NCBI RefSeq assembly: GCF_002897035.1
Contig: NZ_BAUX01000014.1
Coordinates: forward strand, 1-64,000
Origin: Methylopila sp. Yamaguchi
Lineage (GTDB): Bacteria; Pseudomonadota; Alphaproteobacteria; Rhizobiales; Methylopilaceae
Length of the DNA: 64,000 nt
Direction: 5' to 3'
Position 1 is the first letter of the stretch, and every line of letters begins with the position of its first letter. Below, one piece after another: positions 1-9,758 of the stretch. The position numbers and the translations under genes were made by a program. The notes below the pieces were generated by a model, which made no database searches, had not been told where the DNA came from, and was given only the letters and a program-made list of their open reading frames with translations.

Positions 1-2071
1 GTCGCCGGCGGCCCGCCGCCCGAGCGCGCCGACCTCGGCCGCCCCCGGCGGCGTGCGTCGCCCGACGATGGCCGAGCCGGAGGAGCCCGCGCGCGCCGCG
101 CCGCGGCGTCTCGGCGCCGCCCCGTCTCGCCCCGTCACGCCCGCGAAGCCGGAGCGCGCCAAGGCCGCCCCGACGAAGGAGCGCGGCCGCCTGACCATCG
201 CGACGGCGACCGGCGCGACGGGCGAAGACCGAACGCGTTCGGTGGCGTCTTACCGCCGCCGCGTGCAGCGTCTCTCCGGCAAGGGCCATCAGGAGCCCAA
301 GGAGAAGCTGGCCCGCGAGGTCGTGGTGCCTGAGACGATCACCGTTCAGGAACTCGCGAACCGCATGTCGGAGCGCGCGGTGGACGTGGTGCGCCTGCTG
401 ATGAAGCAGGGCGTCATGAAGAAGATCACCGACCTGATCGACGCGGACACCGCGCAGCTGGTCGCCGAGGATCTCGGCCACACGGTCCGCCGGGTCGCCG
501 AGTCCGACGTCGAGGAAGGTCTTTTCGACGCGCCTGACGCCGAGGGGGCGCAGACCCAGCGCGCGCCGGTCGTCACGATCATGGGCCACGTCGATCACGG
601 CAAGACGTCGCTGCTCGACGCCATTCGGCACACCAAGGTGGTGAAGGGCGAGGCCGGCGGCATCACCCAGCACATCGGCGCCTATCAGGTGCCGTCGCCG
701 CTCGGCGGTCTGATCACTTTCATCGACACGCCGGGCCACGCCGCGTTCACGGCGATGCGTCAGCGCGGCGCGAAGTCGACCGATATCGTGGTGCTGGTGG
801 TTGCGGCCGACGACGGCGTCATGCCGCAGACGGCTGAAGCCATCAATCATGCCCGCGCGGCCGGCGTTCCGCTCATCGTGGCGATCAACAAGATCGATAA
901 GCCCGAGGCCAAGCCCGACAAGGTCCGCAGCGAGCTGTTGCAGTACGAGATCCAGGTCGAGTCGCTGGGCGGCGAGACGCTGGAGGTCGAGGTGTCGGCC
1001 AAGACCGGCGAAGGTCTCGACAAGCTGCTGGAGGTGATCCAGCTGCAGGCCGAGATCCTCGACCTGAAGGCGAACGCCGACCGCGCCGCGGAAGGCGTCG
1101 TGATCGAGGCCAAGCTCGACCGCGGCCGGGGTCCGGTCGCGACCGTGCTCGTCCAGCGCGGCACGCTTCATCAGGGCGACATCGTCGTCGCCGGCTCCGA
1201 ATGGGGCCGCGTGCGTATGCTGGTCGACGACAAGGGCGCGTCCACCCCGAACGCCCTGCCGTCGACCCCCGTCGAGATCCTCGGCTTCAACGGCGCGCCC
1301 GAAGCGGGCGACCGCTTCGCCGTGGTCGAGAACGAGGCCCGCGCCCGCGAGATCGCCGATTACCGCCAGCGCCAGAAGCGCGAGCAGGCGGCCGCGCGCG
1401 CCACGGTGCGCGTGTCGGGTCTCGAGGAGATGATGTCGCAGATCAAGACGGCCGGTCGGAAAGAGCTTCCGCTGGTCATCAAGGGCGACGTCCAGGGCTC
1501 GGTCGAGGCGATCGTGCAGTCGCTCGAAAAGATCGGCAACGACGAGGTCGGTGTACGGGTGCTGCTCTCGGGCGTCGGCGGCGTGACCGAGAGCGACGTG
1601 ATCCTGGCGGCGGCGTCGAAGGCAGCTGTGCTCGGCTTCAACGTCCGCGCGCTGAAAGAAGCCCGGGACGCGGCCGACCGCACCGGCACCGAGATCCGCT
1701 ACTACAACATCATCTACGACCTGGTGGACGACATTAAGTCCACGATGTCCGGGATGCTGTCGCCGGAGCGGCGCGAGGACTTCCTCGGCAACGCCGAGAT
1801 CCGCGAGATCTTCGCGGTGTCGAAGGTCGGCAAGATCGCCGGCTGTCTCGTCACCGACGGCGTGGTCCAGAAGGGCGCCAGCGTGCGCCTCATCCGCGAC
1901 AACGTCGTCATCCACGAAGGCAAGCTCGCGACCCTCAAGCGCTTCAAGGACGATGTGCAGGAGGTTCGCGCCGGCACGGAGTGCGGCATGTCCTTCGAGA
2001 ACTACCAGGACATGCGCGCGGGCGACGTCATCGAGTGCTACCGCGTGACGGAAGTGAAGCGCACCCTCTAA
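1..2071 (+). CDS. infB: Translation initiation factor IF-2 (5' truncated by window)
   Basis: GTPase that brings initiator tRNA to the 30S subunit and promotes subunit joining. The frame is open from base 2, so the gene begins outside the window; the GTG at 53 is only the first in-frame start here. The visible part has a basic Ala/Pro/Arg-rich region, the IF2_N helical module, the G domain with G1 GHVDHGKT (about 584-607), G3 DTPGH (about 725) and G4 NKID (about 887), then the beta-barrel domains and the C-terminal tRNA-binding domain. The normal alphaproteobacterial order puts nusA upstream; rbfA, truB, rpsO and pnp follow. Identification is certain. Confidence 0.97.
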   Translation, partial: SPAARRPSAPTSAAPGGVRRPTMAEPEEPARAAPRRLGAAPSRPVTPAKPERAKAAPTKERGRLTIATATGATGEDRTRSVASYRRRVQRLSGKGHQEPKEKLAREVVVPETITVQELANRMSERAVDVVRLLMKQGVMKKITDLIDADTAQLVAEDLGHTVRRVAESDVEEGLFDAPDAEGAQTQRAPVVTIMGHVDHGKTSLLDAIRHTKVVKGEAGGITQHIGAYQVPSPLGGLITFIDTPGHAAFTAMRQRGAKSTDIVVLVVAADDGVMPQTAEAINHARAAGVPLIVAINKIDKPEAKPDKVRSELLQYEIQVESLGGETLEVEVSAKTGEGLDKLLEVIQLQAEILDLKANADRAAEGVVIEAKLDRGRGPVATVLVQRGTLHQGDIVVAGSEWGRVRMLVDDKGASTPNALPSTPVEILGFNGAPEAGDRFAVVENEARAREIADYRQRQKREQAAARATVRVSGLEEMMSQIKTAGRKELPLVIKGDVQGSVEAIVQSLEKIGNDEVGVRVLLSGVGGVTESDVILAAASKAAVLGFNVRALKEARDAADRTGTEIRYYNIIYDLVDDIKSTMSGMLSPERREDFLGNAEIREIFAVSKVGKIAGCLVTDGVVQKGASVRLIRDNVVIHEGKLATLKRFKDDVQEVRAGTECGMSFENYQDMRAGDVIECYRVTEVKRTL

Positions 2072-2097
2072 GCGCACTCGCCGTTCGAACCGTTTGC

Positions 2098-2121
2098 GAC
2101 CCGCGGCTCACGCCGCGGGTC
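2098..2121 (+). terminator. Perfect 9-bp hairpin between infB and rbfA
   Basis: GACCCGCGG and CCGCGGGTC form a perfect 9-bp stem around the 6-nt loop CTCACG, 27 nt after the infB stop. The downstream tract GTTCGTTT is only moderately U-rich, so this may be a partial terminator, an mRNA 3'-end stabiliser or a processing site that makes infB and rbfA output unequal. It lies between genes normally cotranscribed. Confidence 0.6.
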
Positions 2122-2213
2122 GTTCGTTTATCCGCTCACGGCCGGTCCGATCCCGGCCCTGACGGCGCAGCCGGTCGCCCGGCCGCCGCATAGGCGCTTG
2201 AGGAACAAGTCAA

Positions 2214-2648
2214 ATGTCCCGCTCTTCCGGGGGCTCGAAAGCCCCGTCGCAACGCATGCTCCGCGTGGGCGAACTCGTGCGCCATGCGCTGGCCGACGTG
2301 CTTCAGCGGCGCGAAATCCCCGACCCCGTGCTGGAGAGGCACGTCGTCACCGTGCCTGAGGTGCGGATGACGCCGGATCTCAAGCTCGCGACCGCCTACG
2401 TCATGCCGCTGGGCGGCAAGGACGTGACGAAGGTGTTGGCGGCGCTCGACGCCAACCGCAAACAGATCCGCATGCTGGTGGTGAAGCGGCTCGAGCTGAA
2501 GTCGGCGCCCGACATCCGTTTCCGCGTCGACGAGAGCTTCGACCGCGGCGCGCAGATCGACGCCCTGCTGCGGTCGCCCGAGGTGAAACGCGACCTCGAG
2601 GCCTACGAGGACGACGGGTCGTCGGACGGTCCGGAGGACGCACGGTGA
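2214..2648 (+). CDS. rbfA: 30S ribosome-binding factor A
   Basis: Small KH-type protein that helps 16S rRNA 5'-end maturation and late 30S assembly, important in the cold. The 144-aa protein has the family pattern: an N-terminal RMLRVGE helix, the [19 protein letters not shown] segment near residues 43-62 and [18 protein letters not shown] toward the C-terminus. An AGGA box lies 9 nt before the ATG. Its last 4 nt overlap the GTG start of truB (GTGA), so the two are translationally coupled. The acidic tail [11 protein letters not shown] is typical of alphaproteobacterial versions. Confidence 0.95.
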   Translation: MSRSSGGSKAPSQRMLRVGELVRHALADVLQRREIPDPVLERHVVTVPEVRMTPDLKLATAYVMPLGGKDVTKVLAALDANRKQIRMLVVKRLELKSAPDIRFRVDESFDRGAQIDALLRSPEVKRDLEAYEDDGSSDGPEDAR

Positions 2649-3574
2649 GCCGCCGCAAGAAGGGACTCGAGATTTCGGGCTGGCTGATCCTTGACAAGCC
2701 GGTCGGCGTCACCTCGACCCATGCGGTGTCGAAGGCGCGCTGGCTCTACCAAGCGAAGAAGGCGGGGCACGCCGGCACGCTCGATCCGCTCGCCTCCGGC
2801 ATCCTGCCGATCGCCTTCGGCGAAGCGACCAAGACCGTGCCCTTCGTCATGGACAGCCGGAAGGTCTATCGTTTCGAGGTGCTGTGGGGCGTCGAGACCG
2901 ACACCGACGACGCCGAGGGCGAGGCGATCGCAAGTTCGGACGTTCGGCCGACGGTTGAGCAGATCCGCGCGCTGCTGCCGTCGTTCCACGGCTCGATCGA
3001 GCAGACGCCCCCGAAGTTCTCGGCGATCAAGATCGACGGTCAGCGCGCCTATGATCTCGCGCGCGAGGGCGAGGAGGTCGAGCTTGTGGCGCGCACCATC
3101 GAGGTGCACCGGCTGGAGCTGGTCGAAACCTCGGCGCCGGACCGTTCGGTGTTCGAGGCCGAATGCGGCAAGGGCACCTATGTCCGCGCGCTCGCCCGTG
3201 ACATGGGCCGGGCGCTCGGAACTCGCGGTCACGTAACCGCGCTGAGGCGCACCGTCGTCGGCGGGTTCACCGAGGACGACGCGATTTCACTGGACGAACT
3301 GGAGCAATTGCGACAGGGTGCCGCCGGCGAGCATGGTCTCGCTGACGCTCTCCTTCCGGTCGAGACGGCGCTGGACGACATCCCGGCGCTCGCCGTCAAT
3401 CGGGCGGAGGCGGCTCGGCTGCTCAATGGGCAACCGGTGCTGCTGCGCGGACGGGATGCCCCGACCTTCCAAGGTACGGTCTCCGTGACGACCGACGGCG
3501 CGTTGATCGCGCTCGGCGAGATCGAACGCGGCGAACTTCATCCCCGACGCATCTTCCACATCGCGCGGCCTTGA
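2645..3574 (+). CDS. truB: tRNA pseudouridine(55) synthase
   Basis: Makes pseudouridine 55 in the T-loop of elongator tRNAs. The 309-aa protein has the TruB signature with catalytic Asp47 in [12 protein letters not shown], the KxY motif region ([11 protein letters not shown]) and the [11 protein letters not shown] segment in the second half, followed by a C-terminal PUA-like part. The start is GTG, overlapping the rbfA stop by 4 nt, which indicates coupling. rpsO follows 41 nt downstream, as in most proteobacteria. Length and motifs fit the family with no anomaly. Confidence 0.96.
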   Translation: MSRRKKGLEISGWLILDKPVGVTSTHAVSKARWLYQAKKAGHAGTLDPLASGILPIAFGEATKTVPFVMDSRKVYRFEVLWGVETDTDDAEGEAIASSDVRPTVEQIRALLPSFHGSIEQTPPKFSAIKIDGQRAYDLAREGEEVELVARTIEVHRLELVETSAPDRSVFEAECGKGTYVRALARDMGRALGTRGHVTALRRTVVGGFTEDDAISLDELEQLRQGAAGEHGLADALLPVETALDDIPALAVNRAEAARLLNGQPVLLRGRDAPTFQGTVSVTTDGALIALGEIERGELHPRRIFHIARP

Positions 3575-3615
3575 GAGCCGGGCGACGACCAAAACCGATC
3601 GAACGAGAGAGACCG

Positions 3616-3885
3616 ATGTCGATCACTCCAGAACGCAAGCAGGAGCTCGTCTCCGAGTACGCCACCAAGCAGGGCGACACCGGCTCGCCGGAAGTCCAGG
3701 TCGCGATTCTCACCGAGCGCATCTCCAACCTGACCGGCCACTTCAAGAGCCACGCGAAGGACAACCATTCGCGTCGGGGCCTGCTCAAGCTCGTCAGCCA
3801 GCGCCGTTCGCTGCTGGATTACGTGAAGGGCAAGGATCAGGCTCGGTACCAGAGCCTGATCGAGCGTCTCGGCATCCGCCGCTGA
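3616..3885 (+). CDS. rpsO: 30S ribosomal protein S15
   Basis: S15 (89 aa) binds the central domain of 16S rRNA and nucleates platform assembly. The sequence begins [12 protein letters not shown], with the [15 protein letters not shown] and [19 protein letters not shown] rRNA-binding segments and ends in LGIRR. An upstream in-frame TTG/ATG extension back to 3571 is possible but would give a non-conserved 15-residue head; the ATG at 3616 matches the family start and has GAGAGA upstream. It sits between truB and pnp, the near-universal order, and in other bacteria it represses its own translation. Confidence 0.96.
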   Translation: MSITPERKQELVSEYATKQGDTGSPEVQVAILTERISNLTGHFKSHAKDNHSRRGLLKLVSQRRSLLDYVKGKDQARYQSLIERLGIRR

Positions 3886-4217
3886 CGCTACGCTGAGGGG
3901 CGGTCGCCGATCGACCGCCATCCGCCTGTCATGCGACGGTGAGACGAGCATGGCGGAGGCCGCAGACGGCGGTCTCCCGAGGCGACCAAGACGATAAGGG
4001 TGGTCGGCGCATGGGGCGCCGGCTCACGCCACGAACGAAGGGACCCGGGACGCCATCGGGCCCGAACGTCATGGGGCAGGATCGCAGGGCGCTTTCCCGG
4101 CCGACGTCGTGAGACGACGGCCTGAGTTTGCGGAGAAGCGCCGCGCCGTCTTGCCCATGGCCTTCACGACGCCCGACGGCCTCCTTGACGGTTCCAGACC
4201 GCAAGGAATGATTTTGC
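3886..4217 (+). other. rpsO-pnp intergenic region (332 nt)
   Basis: This is the longest gap of the first operon. No convincing reading frame is visible. It holds a perfect 7-bp hairpin at 3899-3919 and a short CGTCGT/ACGACG hairpin at 4105-4119, then an AAGGA box about 11 nt before the pnp start. In enterobacteria the equivalent leader carries an RNase III site through which polynucleotide phosphorylase controls its own mRNA; a similar role here is inferred from position only. Confidence 0.4.
3899..3919 (+). terminator. Hairpin just after rpsO
   Basis: GGCGGTC and GACCGCC form a perfect 7-bp stem with the loop GCCGATC, starting 14 nt after the rpsO stop. No U-tract follows, so it is more likely a 3'-end stabiliser, Rho-assisted stop or RNase III-type structure than a simple intrinsic terminator. 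Confidence 0.4.
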
Positions 4218-6443
4218 ATGTTTGAGATCCATCGCGAAAAGATCGAGTGGGCCGGCCGCACGCTGACGCTCGAGACCGGACACGTCGCCCGCCAGGCCGA
4301 CGGCGCCGTCCTCGTCACCTACGGCGACACCACCGTGCTCGCGACCGCCGTCTCGGCCAAGGCGCCGAAGGCCGGCGTCGACTTCTTCCCGCTGACCGTG
4401 AACTACACCGAGAAGTACTACGCCGCGGGCCGCATCCCGGGCGGCTACTTCAAGCGTGAGCGTGGTCCGACCGAGAAGGACACGCTGACCTCCCGCCTGA
4501 TCGACCGCCCGATCCGGCCGCTGTTCGCCGAGGGCTACAAGAACGACACGCAGGTCGTCGTCACGGTCCTGTCCTACGACCTCGAGAACGACCCCGACAT
4601 CGTCGGCATGATCGGCGCCTCGGCCGCGCTGACGCTTTCGGGCGTGCCCTTCATGGGCCCGATCGGCGGCGCCCGCGTCGGCTATATCGACGGCGAATAC
4701 GTCCTGAACCCGGTCCAGGACCGCATGAGCTCCTCGGCGCTCGACCTCGTGGTCGCCGGCACTCAGGACGCGGTGCTGATGGTAGAGTCGGAGGCCAAGG
4801 AGCTCTCCGAGGAGGTCATGCTCGGCGCCGTGATGTTCGGCCACGCAGGCTTCCAGCCCGTGATCGACGCCATTATCCGTCTGGCCGAGAAGGCCGCCAA
4901 GGAGCCGCGTGACCACCAGGTCGCCGACGTCTCCGAGCTCGAGGCGAAGCTCCGCGAGCTGGTCGAGGCCGACCTCCGCGACGCTTACAAGATCAAGCGC
5001 AAGCAGGATCGCCAGGACGCCGTCGGCGCCGCCAAGAAGAAGGCGCTCGAGGCGCTTTCGGGCGAGGGCGCCGAGAACCCGGTCGATCCGCTGAAGCTTG
5101 GCGCGGTGTTCAAGGAGCTTGAGGCCAAGATCGTCCGCTGGGGCATCCTGGACGACAAGATCCGCATCGACGGCCGCGACCTCACGACTGTCCGCCCGAT
5201 CCTTGCGGAAGTCGGCGTCCTGCCGCGCACGCACGGCTCGGCGATCTTCACCCGCGGCGAGACGCAGGCCCTCGTGGTCGCGACGCTCGGCACCGGCGAG
5301 GACGAGCAGTTCATCGACTCGCTCGGCGGCACCTACAAGGAGCGCTTCCTGCTCCACTACAACTTCCCGCCCTATTCGGTGGGCGAGACCGGCCGCATGG
5401 GCGCGCCCGGCCGTCGTGAGATCGGCCACGGCAAGCTGGCCTGGCGCGCGATCCACCCGATGCTGCCGGAAGTGACGGAGTTCCCGTACACGCTGCGCAT
5501 CGTGTCGGAGATCACCGAGTCCAACGGCTCGTCCTCGATGGCGTCCGTCTGCGGCGCCTCGCTGTCCGCCATGGACGCCGGCGTGCCGCTGAAGCGCCCG
5601 GTCGCGGGCATCGCGATGGGCCTCATCCTCGAGGGCGAGAAGTTCGCCGTGCTCTCCGACATCCTCGGCGACGAGGATCACCTTGGCGACATGGACTTTA
5701 AGGTGGCCGGCACCGATCAGGGCGTCACCGCGCTCCAGATGGACATCAAGATCGCCGGCATCACCGAGGAGATCATGAAGGTCGCCCTCGCCCAGGCGAA
5801 GGACGGCCGTCTCGGCATCCTCACCGAGATGTCGAAGGCGATTGAGGCCGGCCGCACCGAGCTCGGCGAGTACGCGCCGCGCATCGAGGTCATCAAGATC
5901 CCGACCGACAAGATCCGGGAAGTGATCGGCACCGGCGGCAAGGTCATCCGCGAGATCGTGGAGAAGACCGGGGCCAAGGTAAACATCGAGGACGACGGCA
6001 CCGTGAAGGTGGCCTCCAGCGACGGCAAGGCCATCAAGGCCGCGCTCAACTGGATCCGCTCGATCGCGTCCGATCCGGAAGTCGGCGTGGTCTACGACGG
6101 CACCGTCGTGAAGGTCGTGGAGTTCGGCGCCTTCGTGAACTTCTTCGGCGCCAAGGACGGCCTCGTCCATGTCAGCCAGATCAGCCGCGAGCGCGTCGCC
6201 AAGGTCTCGGACGTCCTCAAGGAGGGCGACAAGGTCAAGGTGAAGCTCATGGGCTTCGACGACCGCGGCAAGACCCGTCTGTCCATGAAGGTCGTCGACC
6301 AGGAGACCGGCGAGGACCTCGAGGGCAAGGGCGGCGCCGAGGGCGCCGAAGCCCCCGCGGCGGAGACCTCCGAGGGCGGCGAGGAGCGTTCGGGCGGTCG
6401 TCGCAGCGGCGGTCGTCGCCGTCGCGAAGAGGCGGCCGAGTAA
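4218..6443 (+). CDS. pnp: Polynucleotide phosphorylase
   Basis: 3'-5' phosphorolytic exoribonuclease, core of the RNA degradosome. The 741-aa product has the usual order: first RNase PH domain (about 1-145), all-helical linker (about 150-300), second RNase PH domain (about 315-540) with [24 protein letters not shown] domain (about 555-615, [12 protein letters not shown]) and S1 domain (about 622-692). The last 40 residues are low-complexity, Gly/Glu then Arg-rich ([14 protein letters not shown]), plausible as an RNA- or partner-binding tail. It follows rpsO by 332 nt and ends before a strong terminator. Certain call. Confidence 0.97.
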   Translation: MFEIHREKIEWAGRTLTLETGHVARQADGAVLVTYGDTTVLATAVSAKAPKAGVDFFPLTVNYTEKYYAAGRIPGGYFKRERGPTEKDTLTSRLIDRPIRPLFAEGYKNDTQVVVTVLSYDLENDPDIVGMIGASAALTLSGVPFMGPIGGARVGYIDGEYVLNPVQDRMSSSALDLVVAGTQDAVLMVESEAKELSEEVMLGAVMFGHAGFQPVIDAIIRLAEKAAKEPRDHQVADVSELEAKLRELVEADLRDAYKIKRKQDRQDAVGAAKKKALEALSGEGAENPVDPLKLGAVFKELEAKIVRWGILDDKIRIDGRDLTTVRPILAEVGVLPRTHGSAIFTRGETQALVVATLGTGEDEQFIDSLGGTYKERFLLHYNFPPYSVGETGRMGAPGRREIGHGKLAWRAIHPMLPEVTEFPYTLRIVSEITESNGSSSMASVCGASLSAMDAGVPLKRPVAGIAMGLILEGEKFAVLSDILGDEDHLGDMDFKVAGTDQGVTALQMDIKIAGITEEIMKVALAQAKDGRLGILTEMSKAIEAGRTELGEYAPRIEVIKIPTDKIREVIGTGGKVIREIVEKTGAKVNIEDDGTVKVASSDGKAIKAALNWIRSIASDPEVGVVYDGTVVKVVEFGAFVNFFGAKDGLVHVSQISRERVAKVSDVLKEGDKVKVKLMGFDDRGKTRLSMKVVDQETGEDLEGKGGAEGAEAPAAETSEGGEERSGGRRSGGRRRREEAAE

Positions 6444-6472
6444 GCCGGGCTTTCCGCCGACCAATGATTGAC

Positions 6473-6505
6473 AGCCCGCCGGCGGAAACGTCGGCGGGCT
6501 TTTTC
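6473..6505 (+). terminator. Intrinsic terminator after pnp
   Basis: AGCCCGCCG and CGGCGGGCT form a perfect 9-bp stem with a 10-nt loop, immediately followed by TTTTC. This is the clearest intrinsic terminator in the window and closes the infB-pnp operon. Confidence 0.92.
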
Positions 6506-6695
6506 TTGCCGCCGCAAAGCCGCAGGCGCGGGGTGGAGGATCGCAGACATCCATGTTTATCCGGGAGTTGCCCCGATCTGGACGAGTGGGCGCCGCAGGC
6601 GCTAACTAGTCCGATGGGACGCGACGCGCGTCCCTAGGCGCTTGCGTTTCGGCGATCGAGCCTGCTGCGCCCCCGGCCCTTCGCGGGCCTCGTGA

Positions 6696-9482
6696 ATGAC
6701 GGACCACATGACCTCTATCGACGGACCTGTCGGTGCTGACTGGCCCCCCGCGGGAGGCGACGTCGGCCGCTTGTTGCGCGTCCCGGGTTTCGAGGCGATG
6801 GGCCTCGGCCCTGTCGGCGCCTGGCCCGCCGCTCTGCGAACCCATGTCGAGACGATGTTGGCGTCCCGCCAGTCCATGTACGTGGCCTGGGGGCCGGATC
6901 TGGCCTTTCTCTACAACGACGCCTACGTGCCGATCTTCCCGGAGCGACACCCCGGCGCCCTAGGGCGGCCGTTCTCGGAGGTGTGGTCCGACGTCTGGGC
7001 GCAGTTCGGGGGCACGGTCGCGAGCGTGCTGGCCGGCGAGCCGGTCCTGTTCGAGAACCTGCCGATACCGATGATGCGGGCGGGCCATCTCGTCGACACC
7101 TGGTTCACCTTCTCGTTCACTCCGCTGCGCGGAGATGGCGGCGCGATCGACGGCCTTCTGTGCATCACCACCGAGGTGACCGAAGGCGTGCTGGCGGCCC
7201 GACGCGAGCGGGAGGCGCTTTCGACCTTGAAAGCGCGCACCGACGCGCTGGCGACGGTCAACCGCGCGGGCGTCGCCATCACGTCAGAACTCGACGTGGG
7301 GCGCGTCGCCCAGACCACCGCGGACGCGGGGGTGGCTCTCACCGGAGCGGAGTTCGGCGCGTTCTTCTACAACACCAAGGACGAGCGCGCCGAGGGATGC
7401 AGGCTCTACGCGCTGTCCGGGGCGGACCCCGACACCTTCGCGCGCTTTCCTAAGCCTTGGAACACCGCGCTGTTCGCTCCGGCCTTCAGCGGCGAGACCG
7501 TCGTGCGGGCGGACGACGTCGCGCGGGATCCGCGCTCCGGCTTGAACGCTCCCGAGGCCGGCTTGCCGGACGGGGACTTCCCGATGCGCAGCTATCTCGC
7601 GGTGCCCGTGAAGTCCCGGTCCGGGGAGGGGATCGGCGCGCTGCTCTTTGGTCATAGCGAGCCTAGGTGGTTCGACGTGACGGCGGAGGCAAGCCTGCTC
7701 AGCCTCGCGGGTCAGGCCGCGGTCGCGATCGACAACGCGCGCCTGTTCGCGGAGCTCGAACGGCAGCTGCGGCACCGGGCGCGGGCTGAGGATCAGCTGC
7801 GGCAGCTCAACGAAACGCTCGAAGCGAAAGTCGCGTCCGAGATCGCCGACCGGAGGCTGGCCGAGCGGGCGCTTCAGCAGGCGCAAAAGATGGAGACGAT
7901 CGGGAAGCTCACCGGAGGCGTCGCGCATGATTTCAACAATCTGCTCCAGGTGATCTCCGGCAATCTGCAGCTGCTGACGAAGGACCTGGAGGGCAACGAG
8001 CGCGCCGAGCGGCGGCTCGCGAACGCGCTCGCGGGCGTGTCGCGCGGCGCGAAGCTGGCGAGCCAACTCCTGGCCTTCGGCCGACGGCAGCCCCTGGCGC
8101 CGAAGGTGGTGAACGTCGGCCGTCTGATCGCAGGCATGGACGACATGCTGCGGCGCTCGATCGGCGAGTCCATCGAGATCGAGACCATCGCGAGCGCCGA
8201 TCTCTGGAACACCTTGATCGACCCCACACAGATCGAGACCGCGATCCTGAACCTCGCCATCAACGCCCGCGACGCCATGGACGGCGCAGGCAAGCTGATG
8301 ATCGAGGCTGGCAACGTGGTCCTCGACGCGGACTACGCCCGGCGCCACGACGAGGCGACGCCGGGCGAGTACGTGATGGTCGCCGTCAGCGACACCGGCT
8401 CCGGCATGACGCCGGAGGTGCTGGAGCAGGTGTTCGAGCCGTTCTTCTCGACAAAGCCGGAGGGCAAGGGAACCGGGCTCGGGCTGTCGATGGTCTATGG
8501 CTTCGTCAAGCAGTCGGGCGGCCACATCAAGCTCTACAGCGAGCCGGGCCTCGGGACCGCCGTGAAGCTGTATCTGCCGCGGGCGGACGAGGTCGAAGAC
8601 GTGCGGGCCGTCCCGGACGCGACCCCGGCGCGGGGCGGAACCGAGACGATTCTCGTGGCGGAGGACGACGAGGAAGTCCGCGCCACGGTCGTCGAAACGC
8701 TCGCCGATCTCGGCTACCACGTGCTGACCGCCAAGGACGCGGCAAGCGCGCTGAGCGTCGTCGAGAGCGGCGTCCCGATCGACCTGCTGTTCACCGACGT
8801 CGTGATGCCGGGACCCTTGAAGAGCCCCGAACTCGCGCGAAGGGCGCGCCTGCGTCTGCCGAACCTCGCCGTGCTGTTCACCTCGGGCTACACCGAAAAT
8901 TCGATCGTGCACGGCGGCCGGCTCGACGCCGGCGTCGAGCTGCTGTCGAAGCCCTACGCCCGCGAGGCGTTGGCGCGGAAGATCCGGCACGTGCTGGCGA
9001 ACCAGGCCCAGCGGGCGCAGGCCGTGGAGTCCGTCACTGCGCCGGATACGACTGCGACTGAGCCCGCGGGCGCCGTCGCCGACGCCGCGCCCTTGACCGT
9101 CCTGCTGGTCGAGGACGACCCCGTGATCCGCGCGAACGCGGCGGAGATGCTCCAGGGCCTCGGCCACATCGTCGTTGAGGCCGGCAGCGCGGAAGAGGCG
9201 GACGCGGCGCTTCAAACCATGCCCGTCGATGTGCTGATGACGGATCTCGGGCTGCCCGGCGTCTCGGGCGGAGCCTTCGCGGCGCGCGCGCGCGAACTGC
9301 GGCCCGGCGTCGGCGTGATCTTCGCGACCGGCAGCGACGTCGCGCCCGAGGTCGACGGCGAAGCGCCGCTTCTGTTGCGGAAGCCGTACGACGCCGAAGC
9401 GCTGAAAGCGGCGCTCGCCGCCGCGCGCCCCGCCGTCGCGGGGCCGGCGCAGGCCGCCACCGCGCTTGTCCCGCAGAGCTGA
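6696..9482 (+). CDS. Hybrid sensor histidine kinase with two receiver domains
   Basis: A 928-aa cytoplasmic signalling protein with no membrane segment. A PAS-like region covers about 35-170, followed by a GAF domain (about 190-350) and a short coiled coil. The HisKA domain has phospho-acceptor His411 in GGVAHDFNNLL; the HATPase_c domain has an N box (NLAINARDAMD) and G boxes (DTGSGM, GTGLGLSM). Two receiver domains follow, with phospho-acceptors Asp701 (LLFTDVVMPG) and Asp850 (VLMTDLGLPG). No DNA-binding output is present and no response regulator gene lies next to it, so phosphate probably passes on to a distant HPt or regulator. The signal is unknown. It converges with the ECF operon with only 6 nt between stops. 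Confidence 0.93.
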   Translation: MTDHMTSIDGPVGADWPPAGGDVGRLLRVPGFEAMGLGPVGAWPAALRTHVETMLASRQSMYVAWGPDLAFLYNDAYVPIFPERHPGALGRPFSEVWSDVWAQFGGTVASVLAGEPVLFENLPIPMMRAGHLVDTWFTFSFTPLRGDGGAIDGLLCITTEVTEGVLAARREREALSTLKARTDALATVNRAGVAITSELDVGRVAQTTADAGVALTGAEFGAFFYNTKDERAEGCRLYALSGADPDTFARFPKPWNTALFAPAFSGETVVRADDVARDPRSGLNAPEAGLPDGDFPMRSYLAVPVKSRSGEGIGALLFGHSEPRWFDVTAEASLLSLAGQAAVAIDNARLFAELERQLRHRARAEDQLRQLNETLEAKVASEIADRRLAERALQQAQKMETIGKLTGGVAHDFNNLLQVISGNLQLLTKDLEGNERAERRLANALAGVSRGAKLASQLLAFGRRQPLAPKVVNVGRLIAGMDDMLRRSIGESIEIETIASADLWNTLIDPTQIETAILNLAINARDAMDGAGKLMIEAGNVVLDADYARRHDEATPGEYVMVAVSDTGSGMTPEVLEQVFEPFFSTKPEGKGTGLGLSMVYGFVKQSGGHIKLYSEPGLGTAVKLYLPRADEVEDVRAVPDATPARGGTETILVAEDDEEVRATVVETLADLGYHVLTAKDAASALSVVESGVPIDLLFTDVVMPGPLKSPELARRARLRLPNLAVLFTSGYTENSIVHGGRLDAGVELLSKPYAREALARKIRHVLANQAQRAQAVESVTAPDTTATEPAGAVADAAPLTVLLVEDDPVIRANAAEMLQGLGHIVVEAGSAEEADAALQTMPVDVLMTDLGLPGVSGGAFAARARELRPGVGVIFATGSDVAPEVDGEAPLLLRKPYDAEALKAALAAARPAVAGPAQAATALVPQS

Positions 9483-9488
9483 CCGCGT

Positions 9489-9758
9489 TTAGTCGTCGGA
9501 GCGGGGCGCCCCGCCGTCGCGCGGGGCCAGCCGCCTGATTGAGGACAGCGGCGAAGACACGCGGCCGCCCATCGCCCGCAGCAGCCCGACGACGTTGCCC
9601 TTGGCGCGCGGGGGCGCCGTTTCGACGAGCGTTTCCTCGATGAACTCGTCAACCCGGCCGGCGCACAGCGCGTCGCGCAGGCGCGAGGTGCAGGCGGCCG
9701 GCCGCTCCGGCTTCGGCGCCGTCGCGCCGCGGCGAAGGGCGATGACGTCACACCTCAT
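9489..9758 (-). CDS. Small protein of unknown function, third gene of ECF operon
   Basis: An 89-aa frame starting MRCDVIALRRG and rich in Arg/Ala/Pro. Its ATG overlaps the stop of the anti-sigma gene in an ATGA arrangement (9755-9758), strong evidence of coupled translation. The middle (RLRDALCAGRVDEFIEETL) looks like amphipathic helix; two Cys are present (3 and 23 or so), with no signal peptide or transmembrane segment. I do not recognise a family. Coding status rests on the overlap and on the frame filling the gap to the kinase gene; a longer frame continues upstream in the same phase but that part is a shadow of the anti-sigma gene. Confidence 0.6.
   Translation of the reverse strand: MRCDVIALRRGATAPKPERPAACTSRLRDALCAGRVDEFIEETLVETAPPRAKGNVVGLLRAMGGRVSSPLSSIRRLAPRDGGAPRSDD

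Noticed and set aside
4164-6554. Open frame of about 800 codons antisense to pnp, and similar long antisense frames over the kinase (7284-9215), the E1-like gene (33051-34892) and pheT (39147-41720)
   Set aside because: They mirror codon positions of real genes and arise from high GC with few stop codons; the translations are low-complexity Arg/Ala/Asp/His/Leu-rich with no motifs and no ribosome sites.
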